This document shows, piece by piece, positions 12,801 through 22,741 of a DNA stretch of 64,000 bases. Location: contig RPFO01000016.1 in the NCBI GenBank assembly GCA_009746045.1, positions 1,202,104 to 1,266,103 on the forward strand, given 5' to 3'. The notes under the pieces were generated by a model. It ran no database searches. It was not told the DNA's origin and saw only the letters and a list, made by a program, of their open reading frames with translations. Every line of letters begins with the position of its first letter. Positions within the stretch are counted from its first letter, which is position 1. Both the position numbers and the translations under genes were made by a program. This DNA comes from Mesostigma viride (lineage: Eukaryota; Streptophyta; Mesostigmatophyceae; Mesostigmatales; Mesostigmataceae).

Positions 12801-15235
12801 GAGGGAGGGAGGGAGGGAGGGAGGGAGGAGGGAGGGAGGGAGGGAGGGGGAGGGAGGGAGGGAGGGAGGGAGGGAGGGAGGGAGGGAGGGAGGGAGGGAG
12901 GGAGGGAGGAGGAGGGAGGGAGGGAGGGAGGGAGGGAGGGAGGGAGGGAGGGGGAGGGAGGAGGAGGGGGAGGGAGGGGGGGAGGGAGGGAGGGGGGGAG
13001 GAGGGAGCGGGAGGGGGGAGGGAGGGAGGGAGGGAGGGAGGGAGGGAGGGAGGGAGGGAGGGAGGGAGGAGGGAGGGAGGGAGGGAGGGAGGGAGGGAGG
13101 GAGGGAGGGAGGGAGGAGGGAGGGAGGGAGGAGGGAGGGAGGGAGGGAGGGAGGGAGGAGGGAGGGAGGGAGGGAGGGAGGGAGGAGGGAGGGAGGGAGG
13201 GAGGGAGGGAGGAGGGAGGGAGGGAGGGAGGGAGGGAGGGAGGGAGGGAGGGAGGGAGGGAGGGTAGGGAGGGAGGGAGGGAGGGAGGGTGGGACTGCAG
13301 ACCAAACGATGTAGACATCAGGCTGCATATTGTTCTCGATATACACGCTACATATAACGTTTGTCTTTAACATACCGGGGTAGACGACTGCCCTCACCGG
13401 CTCGACCTGCAGCGTGGGCCGGCGCAGAAGCGAGACACGGCATGATGAAACAGGGCGTAATAAGAGCACAGTAAAGTTGGCATTAGTTAGGGCCCAACTT
13501 TGATCCCCACTTAAATTTCCACCATGAATAGTGGTGTCATGCATGAATATGACGCAGCCTAAGTGTAAAAAAAATGCATACGCGGCATTGCATTCTTTAA
13601 CGAAACTGCCTGGTTGACTCAGCTTAGCACTAGCTGTATGCCACGGCGTATAATTGACATCGATCGATATATAAGAAGCTGCTATGGTATATATCATGCG
13701 GGTGCAGGTGCCCTGGTGCACCTAGAGCAAGGGTAGCTTACATTCCCACCCTTGCATGAAGTAGCCTAGAATGTATTAAAAGCCATACGCCCCTTCTCAG
13801 GGATATGTGCTACATTTACTCCCAACGGAGTGATGTTCCTAATTAATTAATGGTATATATGCTGCGTAGGATAGCATTCGTAGGACATCTTCTTGCTTGC
13901 ACCAGTCAGGTAGACACCGCCCTTGGTCTGGCCGGCCCCCAGCGGCTTGGCCAGCCAGGGCCGCATATCCTGACCTGGCCTGGCCCCAAGGACATTTTCA
14001 GAAAGTTTGGTAAACCTGCCATGGACTAAACACAGCAGTTGCTGGGCGACCTAGTGCATGGTCCCAGCCCAGTTTGAACACCGCATTACCTGCCTCTCTC
14101 TTGCTTTTGGGCTGATATGCAGAACAAGAAGAGGTGGCAGACCATTGTCCAGGCCCACACGCCAGGCCCTGTGATCAAGCCCCCCCCCCCCCCCCCCGGA
14201 GGAAGGGGCGCTTTGCTGAGTAGAGTCTGTAGTTAGGATTGTCTAGATTAGCGCAGAGTTAGCTTAGGTAGGTATCGCGGCTTCGCTCACCCCCATCCAT
14301 CACGCAAGGGAATACGTGCTACATGATCTCCCCACGGAGTCACGTTATAATTTAATTTTAATGATATAAACACAAGCTTCATATATCGAGCAGTCTGCAC
14401 TAGTTATACTGACGTCAGCGGCGCTAGCAAAAGCTTCAATTGGCTGAACACATATTTTGCTGGTACAATTATTACCAGCTGTGATTTTGCGTGCGTATAC
14501 AAATTACGCTATTGGCGAGAACCGGGTCTACGCAAAGAAACTGGGTCTCGCAGATCGACCCCAAAATTAAATTTGACTAGCGCAATCGACAGATCTCTCC
14601 AAGGGAATTCCAAATCTGCCCTCGGGTAGTTGAAAGTCCTTTCCCGACCAGGTGATAGACTTGTTACGAGACTGGCAAAAATGGCTCTAACGTCATTCTC
14701 TTACGCCAAGTAATCCAAAGTCGAGTATGGCAAGTACGAGGTAGGGTGGTCTGATCTCAAGTATAAGTAGCGCAATCGATAGATCTCGGTGCGGGGAGTC
14801 AGGATCTGCCACGAAAAGGCCGAACCTTGGTCCAAAATGGAAGATTGGGGTCGAAATCGGTCGGAATCCGATACATTTTGGGCAAAAAAATAATTAATTC
14901 GCCAAAATGTACCTTTCTGCTACCGTGGACCGGTTTCTCGCCAATAGCGTCATATGCTATCCCTGCACATGGAGATAATAAATTGTCCGTGCTGGCGCAG
15001 TACGTACGCGCAGGTACTGGTATGAATATTATATATATTCAAGTACATTAGTACTGCTCACCAATATGCCTTGCAAGACGGCCGCCACCAGGAATGGCAG
15101 GACTACAAGCAAGGAAGGACGTGACCGGGCTATACGAGTGCGGCCTCGATCGGCCCGCATGGCCCGGACATTGGCGCCGTTAATGTTGTTTGTATTGATC
15201 AGGCAAGCGGCGTGACCGAGATCGAAAGCCTCCAT
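666..15235 (-). CDS. Multi-exon gene for a secreted RTX-repeat / vWD (root-cap-like) protein, 3' end beyond window
   Basis: Gene-level entry joining six exons: 15235-15062, 13406-13376, 10412-8122, 6761-6648, 3306-2417 and 836-666. All junctions use GT-AG. The phases are compatible at every join: exon 1 to 2 phase 0; exons 2-3, 3-4 and 4-5 phase 1; exon 5 to 6 phase 0. The predicted product enters the secretory pathway, then carries an RTX-like beta-roll array (about 700 residues), a Cys-rich segment, a helical linker with two RRRxLLQ-like motifs, and a DPHF-type vWD/root-cap-like domain. Such a protein is probably an extracellular or wall-matrix, perhaps calcium-binding, protein; this is inference from domains. 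One base appears to be missing in exon 3, so the allele or assembly shown is not open throughout. The last exon ends in a GTAAGT donor, so the gene continues left of the window. Confidence 0.66.
837..2416 (-). other. Intron 5 of the secreted-protein gene
   Basis: This 1.58-kb intron lies between the donor at 2416 and the acceptor at 837. No reading frame in it looks genuine. Positions 1630-1960 hold a purine-rich degenerate tract in which short GGGCAAC/GGGCGACGGG-type words recur. Nothing else is recognisable. Confidence 0.5.
2417..3306 (-). CDS. Exon 5: RRLLQ linker and vWD/root-cap-like domain
   Basis: The exon is open from an acceptor (CACTGCAG, AG at 3308-3307) to a GTAAGT donor (2416-2411). 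It starts in phase 1 with ECDASS. The first half has conserved-looking cysteines ([18 protein letters not shown]) followed by two Arg-rich LLQ motifs (RRRDLLQ, RRRRLLQ), which are frequent in green-algal extracellular proteins and are thought to be processing or linker motifs. The second half contains [20 protein letters not shown] followed by TYCVLTD, which matches the DPHF-x-G-x-x-[FY]-DF-x-G signature of the vWD-like domain in plant root-cap/LEA-related proteins. The exon then runs to GTLVVNG at the donor. The longer open frame up to 3415 includes intron sequence. Confidence 0.68.
3559..3888. repeat. 55-bp tandem repeat, six copies
   Basis: A unit beginning TCGTACACGCATTCAACCC recurs at 3559, 3614, 3669, 3724, 3779 and 3834. 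The period is exactly 55 bp with only a few substitutions (for example CATACACG at 3669 and ATAGGGC in the fifth copy). The array lies in intron 4 of the RTX/vWD gene, directly before a (TGG)n tract. Confidence 0.93.
3918..4334. repeat. (TGG)n microsatellite, about 139 units
   Basis: This is a nearly pure TGG/CCA trinucleotide array of about 417 bp. It is interrupted once near 4091 by GGCACC, which shifts the repeat phase. Open frames here (poly-Gly, poly-Trp, poly-Val, poly-His, poly-Pro) are artefacts of the repeat. Confidence 0.97.
4350..5107. mobile_element. MITE-like element with about 22-bp terminal inverted repeats
   Basis: The left end, AAGTGGCCAGCCGGAGCGGCTG (4350-4371), is matched in inverted orientation by 5085-5107 with one mismatch. 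The 758-bp interior has no gene. It contains internal tandem duplications: a unit with TTTCCAAATCTCA and CGGCGGAACTTTCTGAACGGG occurs twice (about 4462-4515 and 4618-4670). A unit of about 66-70 bp, GCGCAAAGTGTTGGACTG followed by AATTCGTAACGGA, occurs three times (about 4760-4940). A (TGG)n tract lies on each side. No clear target duplication was found. Confidence 0.62.
5120..5320. repeat. (TGG)n / (GGC)n microsatellite
   Basis: A second TGG array (5120 to about 5270) is followed by two GACCAGTGGTGGT blocks and a short GGC run (about 5303-5320). It lies just outside the right inverted repeat of the MITE-like element, so the two TGG tracts may once have been one tract. Confidence 0.93.
6648..6761 (-). 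CDS. Exon 4: Cys-rich segment
   Basis: This 114-bp exon (38 codons, phase 1 to phase 1) lies between an acceptor (TGCCATGCAG, AG at 6763-6762) and a GTACGC donor at 6647. Read in the phase set by the flanking exons it gives [14 protein letters not shown], then WFVCKRID, then GDVCVH, so four cysteines in 38 residues. It is short and rests on phase fit and Cys pattern rather than on a recognised family. Confidence 0.48.
6762..8121 (-). other. Intron 3 of the secreted-protein gene
   Basis: This 1.36-kb intron has no coding signature. It contains a GC-rich imperfect palindrome (about 7406-7443: CAGCCCCGCC before, GGGGCGGGG after) and a run of short AACAAGACAAGTT/AACAAGTCAAGGTT repeats at about 7795-7875. 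Confidence 0.45.
8122..10412 (-). CDS. Exon 3: RTX-like calcium-binding repeat array (one frameshift)
   Basis: The acceptor is GTTAACAG (AG at 10414-10413) and the donor GTGGTT begins at 8121. The exon encodes an uninterrupted array of units of about 24-25 residues, alternating GGxGxDxLxx (RTX/hemolysin-type nonapeptide, PF00353-like) with xGNGNVxFS. A run of classical GGxGxD repeats closes it ([21 protein letters not shown] and onward). RTX repeats fold as a calcium-loaded parallel beta roll. Near 8330 the frame breaks in a G run. The neighbouring frame carries the continuation [18 protein letters not shown] and ends at KMSGG next to the donor. The exon is 2291 bp, whereas phase 1 to phase 1 needs a multiple of three; one extra base in the G run would fix both problems. 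A 1-bp deletion or an assembly error is therefore likely. Confidence 0.78.
10413..13375 (-). other. Intron 2 of the secreted-protein gene
   Basis: A nearly 3-kb intron lying between the GTATGT donor at 13375 and the acceptor at 10413. It holds the (GGGA)n tract and otherwise no supported gene. The short open frames at 10950-12100 show no family signature. Confidence 0.5.
12272..13291. repeat. (GGGA)n / (GGGC)n low-complexity tract, about 1 kb
   Basis: This is a G-rich, strand-asymmetric tract of GGGA tetranucleotides with GGGC variants at about 12328-12440 and occasional GGGGGA slips. The very long open frames across it (Pro/Ser/Leu-rich on one strand, Gly/Arg/Glu-rich on the other) are products of the repeat. 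It lies within an intron, so its minus-strand transcript would be C/T-rich. Confidence 0.96.
13376..13406 (-). CDS. Exon 2: 31-bp mini-exon
   Basis: The 31-bp exon has acceptor CACGCTGCAG (AG at 13408-13407) and donor GTATGT (13375). It enters in phase 0 from the signal-peptide exon and leaves in phase 1 into the RTX exon, giving [11 protein letters not shown]. It is accepted because it restores phase on both sides. Being so short, it is the least certain exon apart from exon 1. Confidence 0.4.
13775..13852. repeat. Dispersed repeat copy B
   Basis: This is the direct-orientation partner of 130-215. It shares CCCTTCTCAGGG, ATGTG-TAC, ACTCCCAACGGAGTGATGTTCC and the TTAATTAAT tail. A third degenerate copy lies near 14306-14365. 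Confidence 0.55.
15062..15235 (-). CDS. Exon 1: signal peptide (candidate)
   Basis: The frame from ATG 15235 (alternative ATG at 15160) ends at a GTGAGC donor (15061), phase 0. From the second Met it reads as a basic n-region followed by [17 protein letters not shown], a typical secretory signal core, which suits a protein with RTX and vWD-like domains. I cannot decide between the two ATGs; the second gives the more normal signal-peptide length. Confidence 0.42.
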
Positions 15236-17062
15236 GATTGTCTTCGTGAAAAAATAAAGCCAATGACTAGAAAATATCAAGAGATTTCACGGCTTTATCG
15301 AGTTCATCTTCTACATACCCCAACAGTCAGCCAGCCAGTCAAACAGTCAGTCAGCTGGATCCCGCGCCGGTCATAGCCAGACAGCGATCGTTTAGCGGCC
15401 GTCGAGGGCCGAAATATTACCACAAGGTTCAATATAGACCGACTTGACGCCGACTTGACAACTTTCGCGCTCGCGCTTCGTCCGCCCGCGTTTGTTGTTG
15501 TGTTTCCCACGCGAGCTTCATTCACAGCCCATGGATGATGGAAGAGGCAGGGCTTCGTTCACAGCCGGATCCGTCGGCCGTCAACACAGAAGTTGAAACT
15601 GACAGGAGATCCACGGGAAGATCCACCCGGCACCCGGACATCTGTGGGTCGTGGACATCATGATCACAACCGTTGTTGGCACGTTGGCACGTGTCCCCAG
15701 CGTGGGACAATAATGACAAGATTACTACAGCCAAATCCCCTGCGATCACGTGATCCTATTTGGCAGTTAGAATATCTCGCAAATTTTTACCGTTAGAATA
15801 CTCGTCCCGCCACAAAGTATGCTACTTTTGGCAGCACCCGTTCAGTTCAGTTCAGTTCAGTTTATTCCCACGCCGGTTCCCAGTATGCCTCATGGCGACA
15901 TTACTCAGGTCCAATGGCTTCCCTGGTCTAATAACGCGCCTTATTAGCCTTTCACCTGTCACCGCCACACGTGTGTGTGCCCACCTTAATTAGGATTCGC
16001 TGATACTCATTTCCCCTCTCACCTCTTTGGTCCATAATTGGCTAATAAAATATACCCATTTCCCCGAAATTCCCACGCCGGTTGTCTAATGTCTGGCTGT
16101 CACGCCTGTCAGGCAGGACCAGTCTGTGTGAACGGAACTGAGCGCCGGCTGTCCGACAGAGTGCCAGCATCCTGTGACGTGCAACGCGCGACACGGTCCG
16201 CGTCGGAAAATGGAGTTGGAGTCTGAAGCAAGTCTGTAGTACAGTCATTACCGCTTTAAGTTGCGTTTCTTAAGGTTGCGTTTCCGCTTTAAGTTGCGAC
16301 GCCGGTAAGTTGGGCGCCCTTCACGTTCTCGTGCCCTGTGCCCGTACTACTTGTGCCCGCACCGCCCCCCTGCCCGCCCATATGTCACCCACACACACAC
16401 GCTATCCGTCCCTACCCGCTAGCCTCACCGACGTACGTCCCTAACATCCATACCCACACCAGCCCTGTCCCTGCCACCCCACCCGTTATACTCAACATGC
16501 CCTGCCCCACGCCTAGCGGCTGTCTCCCATCCTCTCTAGTGATCTGACATAACCAACCCATCGACGCTCACCCCCGCCGCACCACACACGCATTGCACTA
16601 AACATAAAAGCACACCGACAACGGCATGATAAGAAGCTCACATCCCAGCCACCACCCCTCTACCACCCCACGTCCCCCACAGTTGCAATAATGTGTTTTG
16701 GATACCAACGCTCTTCGTCGAGAGGCAAGTGCTTTGGTGCTACGCAAAGAAACACGCAAGCGGCTACCTCGTCCGCCATCACGTTGCATTTATTTCTCAT
16801 TAACTTATCATCGTGCATTGGACTTGCTTAACATAGTCCGAGATTCCTCGGCGCGACGCTAGATGCCGTTCACAAGATTCCGTCGCAGCAAAGATGCTGA
16901 CGGCGCGGCGTCCACACTAGGATTTAGGGTACTGAGTAGAACTACACAGTACAACTCCGACTTCTTTTTCTTTGTGAGTCGGTACGGACAGGGATGTACT
17001 CAAGATGATCGGTACGGCCGCATCCCAGTCACCGACTTCACAATCCTAGTAGTGGCAAAGTC
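15236..17062. other. Intergenic region without a supported gene
   Basis: Both strands were read and no family-like protein was found. A short (TTCAG)n tract lies at about 15840-15863, and 16340-16600 is pyrimidine-rich with CA-rich words. The promoter of the minus-strand RTX/vWD gene should lie at its left end, but I see no decisive core element. Confidence 0.4.
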
Positions 17063-17488
17063 TTGTTGGGAAACAACACCAACAAGCATAGCGGTCGCAT
17101 GAACATGGTATGCATGTGCAAGACACACATCATGATGGCAAGTCATTTATTCATCGTACCACACTGGGGAAACCCGGAAACACTGGCCACACCAGGTGAA
17201 GTCCTTTCCTTGACTGCTGTTGCTGCACGCTTGCATCATGTGTTAGGCCATGGGATCCACGCTATCCGTTTTGCACGGGCATTGGCACCGGGGACTAAGT
17301 TGGCTAGCACGGTGCAGTCCATGTACAGTGGTTGTCACCAGTGTCAGTCCACTGCGCCTAAGCGTGCACGTAGACATGTCAAACATCCACCCCTTGAGCG
17401 TGGTCACTTGGTGTGTGACATTCTGTTCCAGGACCAGGCTGTCTACTTGCTGGGAATAGACAGATTTTCCCATTTTGTTTCAGTTGTC
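17063..17488 (+). pseudogene. Retroelement integrase relic, 5' part (split by the gypsy insertion)
   Basis: From about 17130 the frame encodes an HHCC zinc-binding module (LHHVLGHGIHAIRF, then SGCHQCQSTAPKR) followed by the start of a DDE integrase core (GHLVCDILFQDQAVYLLGIDRFSHFVSVV). It resembles the pre-integrase/integrase layout of the copia-class element at 36561-44731. The frame stops at the 5-bp target duplication of the gypsy element (TTGTC, 17484-17488) and continues in frame at 32319. No intact flanking element is visible. Confidence 0.66.
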
Positions 17489-18060
17489 TGTTACGTCGCG
17501 TAACAATTCGTTGTAGTTACGGACGTAAATTAGGTCCTTGGCCTCGGTTGTTCCTAGGTTTACGTGTAGTTCTAGCTGGGACACGATTGTCCTCGTAACA
17601 GTACCGTGGTACATTGGGTGCTTTTGGGCGCCGCGCCGCGTACTTTATTAGTGGTCCTTATCCTTTGGTAGAATGTAGTGGACCGGCGTGCATCTGTGCA
17701 CCTGCCTGTGTTTCTGTGTCTTTGAAGGCGAGGGCCAGGTCGGCCCGAGCCTGCTGGACCGTTGGTGACCATTTATGCACGTTCCATCCTTTGTGTGGCT
17801 ACTCGGCGTGTGTTAAATGAATTAACACATATAGGCTTGGGTCATGGCAGTGTAGTTGTGTTTCCTTCCTCTATTCCTGGAGTAAACGGGTTTGTGTAAA
17901 TGGCCTATGGCGTATTACAGTAGTACTTACGTAAATGCACTGAGATCTGGATCGTCTCGTTCGTCTTTCGCTAGGGGTTTAACTAGAGGCGGCCTTACTA
18001 GTTTAGGTAGCATTAGGCCAGGTAGAGGTAGAGGTGGCGGTAGAGGTTTGAGACGTAACA
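17489..18060 (+). repeat. 5' LTR of gypsy element
   Basis: 572 bp with TG...CA ends. It matches the 3' LTR almost perfectly; the 3' copy has two extra bases (GGCGCGGCC versus GGCGGCC near 17989) and one T/C difference near 17722. Confidence 0.95.
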
Positions 18061-18587
18061 ATGGACTCGGAGGAACTTTAGGTAGAGAGCGAGACGACGA
18101 TCCCCTGCAACATACGCCTTTGCATCAACCCTTCCGCGGCCAGGAAAATGAAGACGACACCTACTTGACAGGTAATCAGGCGGGTCGCCTGCAAGCTGGG
18201 GGGTAGTGCTGCCCGATTCGGGACACGCCCTGCCTAGAAGATAGACCTGCTCGAAGCGGAAAATCCTTTTATAGATAGCTCCTTTCCCTCGTTTTGTTTT
18301 CCTGAGACATGTTGCTTACTGTCGTAGATAGGTGATGGTTTTGGTTCTACGGTAGAGAGACGACTAGCGTCTCGTAGATTACACTTTTCTGCATCTTGCC
18401 TGCTTTGTATTTAGACGACCCATCGCCGGACGCAGAATTCTTGAAACCGGATACTTACGACCACCTGGCGCTGGAAACCTCGTCCCTGCGTGCGTCGTCA
18501 ATCTGGTTCGGTTTCAGACACCCGAGATAAGTCGCCTTCTCCTCGTTCTCCTTATTTGACTACTCAAGACCTACCAGGTGCGTTAAC

Positions 18588-18916
18588 ATGAGTCAGCGAC
18601 GTCCTTTTCCTGCTCCTTCTCATTCGACTAGTAATAATAGTTTAGCGAAATATTACGTAGTTATTACCCCTCAATGGGCATCTATCTTCTTATCGTGGGC
18701 CGATGCTAGGAAGTTCGTTCAGTCGCGTACTTATAATGTCTCCAAATATAAGATAAGAAGTTTATGTCCTTTGAAGAAGCTCAGACCTACCTCTTAAATC
18801 ATAGTGAATCAGATTTGGGTCTCCATTCTCGTCCTTCTCCTCATGCTCGTCCTGCTGTAGATAGTCTTGTTTTCGTTACACCAGTGACCTCCATCTCCTC
18901 CTTCGTCTCCCCCTAA
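18588..18916 (+). pseudogene. Viroplasmin / RNase H1 N-terminal-like frame upstream of gag (frameshifted)
   Basis: The frame reads KYYVVITPQWASIFLSWADARKFV, then KYK. After a single-base frame change near 18760 it continues KFMSFEEAQTYLLNHS and ends at a stop at 18914-18916. The YYVV...GIF.SW......V......KYK.F.SFEEA..YL pattern is that of the small domain shared by caulimovirus P6 (viroplasmin) and the N-terminus of RNase H1 (PF01693), which binds RNA/DNA hybrids in RNase H1. It lies between the 5' LTR and gag. That is an unusual place for it, because gypsy elements carry catalytic RNase H only in pol. The domain call is from pattern recognition. Confidence 0.52.
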
Positions 18917-19128
18917 ACTGGCTGCATCCCGTCATCTAGCTTAGATACGCCTCTCACCTTAGAGTTCGGTTCCCTATCCATTACTGTAGCTAAAAAGGAT
19001 TGATTTAAATTGTTTTCCTTTTTTTTAGGACATTAAAAGCTTTTCTTTTCTTTCCTTGCCTTAAAGTAGGCCTTGTTCTTTTCCTTTATTGTTTTCATTT
19101 AGATTCCTATTCCTTTACTTAATTAAAA

Positions 19129-20858
19129 ATGGATCCAGTGGGTGGAGATATGTCGCCTATACCTACCAATACTACTGCTACTAATAATAATAATAATACT
19201 AATAACAATACAATACTCGTGGTAACCGACGGGACTCCTTGAAACGGTGCACCATCTCACCCCTCAAGGTAATCTTCGTACCTCACCTCCTTCTCCTGTT
19301 ACTGGTGGTCGCCGTCGTCCTTCAATTACCCCACCTACCTATGAACAACGTATGCAAGTCAGATTTAGTGATGACCCTTCCCTTACCCTGAACCAGGCCC
19401 CTGCTCCTTCTGCAACCTTGGCTCAACCCTCCAGCAGGTCCTCTCACTAACTAACAATGCTTCTAGGCCTCCTTCCCACCCTGTGCCTTCCATGCCTGCT
19501 TTTAACACGGGTCGTACCTCTGCCCCTGTCGGCCCTTCTGGGCGCCCTAGTGCAGTTCCCTTTTACCCACCTGCTTCCTGGTCCTACCCTGATACGGCCT
19601 ATGAGGCTGCCCAGGTCCCTACCCGTGTGGCTGATTTAGAAGTTAATAGTGATTTCAGCACCATGCCCCTAGATGATAGAAATTATGATCATTTTGCCTA
19701 CTCCTCTCTTCGTGAGCAATATACTGTTCCCTTCTCCTATGGGCACCAGCCTGAAACGGTGGCCCCTTCTAGACCCCTATCCAAAACCTTTCCTCTTCCT
19801 TCCTTCTATCCCGCTTATGTAGCAGTGGAAGATAGTGGCCCTATGGGAAAAACTGACTTTCTAATCCCCCTAAGCCCCCTGCTCTTCCCCTCTTTGCTAA
19901 CCTTCCCAAGCTGGATGTCAAGTCTACCCCTCAACAGTTTTTCACCTTTATTATGTTGCTTACCCAGAACACAGAGTCGTGGCAGAATCATAATAGATGG
20001 CGTCTCTCTGATGCTGTACTAGTTCCTCACTATCTTACTACCTGTATTACTCCTGAGCTTGCTAACCTCATCCAGTGTGAGTCTTTGGCCTCTCATGCCT
20101 ACCCTAACTCTGTAGCAGAATTGTTTAAGCGTTTAGAGAACCATTTAGTCCCTCCTGATGCAGATTGGCAGGATAGATTAGCCTTTGGTACCTTGCAGCA
20201 GGGTACTAAATCATTTAAGGAGTATATGAAAGAGTTTGATGCACAGATGGTACGAATTAGGGATTTGTCGGGCGCAGAAGTACGTGCTCGCTTCCTACAA
20301 GGCCTCAGTAGACCCTTATTACGTGAAGTCAAGCGCCAGTTCTCTGCCTACCGTTTTACTGATCTGCCCCTCAAGCATGTGCGCCAGCATCTCTTACGAG
20401 TAGCAGATTTCTTCACCACTCCTTCTCTTCCTACCCGTTCCCGTATTAATAATATTATCCTTACCCCTGAGGAGGAGAACTCCTATGTAGAAGAATTAGA
20501 TATTTGTGTTACTGACCTTTCAGCTCTGGATGTCTCTCATATCACATGCTATCATTGTAAGGAAGTAGGTCATCTTAAACGTGAGTGCCCCAAGTTCCTT
20601 TCGGGTGCTCCCCCTCATCCCGACGCTCGCCCTCCTCGTACCCCTCAGCGTGCTCCTATTCGTCCCACTTCAGGACGCATTCCCTCAGCTACCCCTAGTA
20701 GGCTGAATGCTGTGCAGACAGGACCCCCAGGGTTCCCCTATGATAATCAGGCTCCCGCACCCTCTTCGATCCCTCGTGACCCTCCAGCAGTGGCTTTTTC
20801 GCCAGGGTCTTCTTCGGGGTTAGTTCCTATGGATTTGGGGGGGGAGGGGGAACAGTAG
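19129..20858 (+). pseudogene. gag: gag (capsid and nucleocapsid), frameshifted
   Basis: The likely start is ATG 19129 (MDPVGGDMSP). The frame changes near 19230, 19450 and 19870, so the N-terminal half is broken. From about 19880 one open frame carries a retrotransposon-gag capsid region (TPQQFFTFIMLLTQN, then WQDRLAFGTLQQGTKSFKEYMKEFDAQM, then RARFLQGLSRPLL) and a CCHC knuckle (CYHCKEVGHLKREC), followed by a Pro-rich tail ending at 20858. Gag packages element RNA into cytoplasmic particles. Confidence 0.8.
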
Positions 20859-21033
20859 GCCTGTCAGCCGGGGGTAACCTGGACAGGTCCCTAGATAGTA
20901 CCCCAGATAATAATTTTTGCCTGCCTGTTTTTATAACCTCTGTAGGAGCTGAATCATCCCTACCACTACGTGTGCGTCCTCTTATGTTCTTGAATGGTGG
21001 CTTAACCGTTCCTCACACTGTTGTAGACCCTTC

Positions 21034-22731
21034 TTGCATGCTGATGAACTTCTGAATGTCTCTGTGTTAGTGGATAGCGGTGCGGCTAGCTCCTTTGTGA
21101 GCGAGGCCCTAGTTAGGCGTTTAGGACTAGTCCCTATCCCTCACACCAAACCTGTCACTGTTCATTATGCTGACGGTCGCACCAGTCATTCCCCGGGTAC
21201 GGTGTCCCTTCCCCTGGTCATACAAGGACGTACTATCAACCTGACGGCCACTATAGGCCCTATCACTACCGCTGATGTATTACTAGGATTAGATTGGCAC
21301 CAGGATAATAAGATTACTATTAATTATGATACCATGGTCATTTGGTTTCCAGATAGCTCTTACTGGGTACCGGAACGTCATTATAGATTAGAAAATTTAT
21401 CCTTGGTAGATATTACTCCTCCTACACCTGTTGATCCTCCTGTAAGACCTATACCTGAAGTATTAATGTCCAATGACGAATTGCGATCTGAACTAAAGGA
21501 ATATGGATACTTATTATGTATGTTCCTTCAGTTAGAAGTACAGGAGATACCTATCACTAATAATAGTGTGGATATAGATGTAAACACTGTGGATACAATA
21601 GGAGTGGGATTTACTGAAAATGAAATAGTAAGATACATGGCTGTGATAGATTCCTCAAAAGTTTTTGAAGAAAAGACTCCTTCTTATCCTCCTCCTCGTT
21701 CTGTTTTACACCGTGTAGTTATCAAGGACGGTGCAGTTCCTACGCACTCTCCGATGTATAGAATGGGCCCTACCGAATTAAAGGAACTAAAACAGATTTT
21801 AGTGTCACTATTAGAAGCAGGATTGATAGAGCCTAGTAACTCCCCCTACTCAGCTGGTGTCCTGTTAGTTCCTAAGCCAAATGGCAAGTTTCGCCTAGTT
21901 ACTGATTATAGGAAGTTGAATGATATTACTGTGAAGTCTAAATACCCTCTACCTCGTATTGATGATATATTTAATAAGGTTAAAGGTTCCACTTGTTTCA
22001 CGGTACTGGATTGTGCTGATGGTTTTTGGCAACTACGTATAGCTCCTGAGGATTGCCATAAAACCGCCTTTGCTACCCCTTTTGGTCATTACCAGTTTAG
22101 AGTAGCGGCTATGGGACTCTGTAACTCGCCTGCCTCTTTTCAAATGTTAATGAATGAAGTGCTTAGACCTGTTATGGGGAATTCTCACCTTCCTCAAGTG
22201 TCCTCTGATTTAAAGGATCCTTCCTTCTCCTCTGTTTCTTTATCTGAGCATGACCGTTCCTGTGCTCAAGCTTACTTAGATGATATCCTTATTTACTCTC
22301 CTGATTTTGAAACGCACCTACGTGATTTAAAGAAAGTATTAGAAATAATGGCTGAAAATTCTTTGTGGGTGCGCCGTGCTAAAGTTCGTTCGGGTAGGAG
22401 TGTCCCATTTTTAGGGCACGTTCTTTCAGATGCCGGGGTCGCTACCGACCCGGATAAAACTAAGTCAATTCAAGAATGGCCTACCCCTACCGACGTTAAA
22501 GGTGTACGTAGTTTTCTAGGGATTGCTTCTTATTATAGGCGTTTTATCCCGCGTTTCGCAACTATAGCAGCCCCTATTAATCATTTATTAAAGAAGGATA
22601 TCCCCTTCATCTGGAGTAGTGAGTGTCAGTCGGCTTTTCAGTGTCTAAAATCCCTACTCCTCTCTCCTCCCGTACTCATCCTACCGGATACTACTAAACC
22701 CTTTGTGGTAGCCACAGACGCTAGTAAGGTA
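21034..22731 (+). pseudogene. pol: pol part 1: aspartic protease and reverse transcriptase (cut by insertion)
   Basis: Protease: VDSGA at residues 13-17 and LLGLDWH at about 83-89. RT: LVPKPNGKFRLVTDYRKLND (about 278-297), LDCADGFWQLRI (325-336), FGHYQFRVAAMGLCNSP, and catalytic YLDD at 414-417, followed by FLGHVLSDAGV and WPTPTDVKGVRSFLG of the connection domain. The frame then enters RNase H (VVATDASK) and is cut at about 22731 by the nested insertion; the TAA at 22741 belongs to the insert. A roughly 20-residue insertion precedes YLDD. The catalytic residues are intact. Confidence 0.92.
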
Positions 22732-22741
22732 TCTAAGTTGT

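Noticed and set aside
12129-13721. A 530-codon Pro/Ser/Leu frame and several Gly/Arg/Glu frames
   Set aside because: They are produced by (GGGA)n/(GGGC)n; the tract lies inside an intron of the RTX/vWD gene. Only the 31-bp exon at 13376-13406 near its edge is retained.
13880-13990. Additional exon (…GGVYLTG) for the RTX/vWD gene
   Set aside because: A GT follows in phase 1, but including it would conflict with the phase-0 join between exon 1 and the 31-bp exon; not needed by the model.
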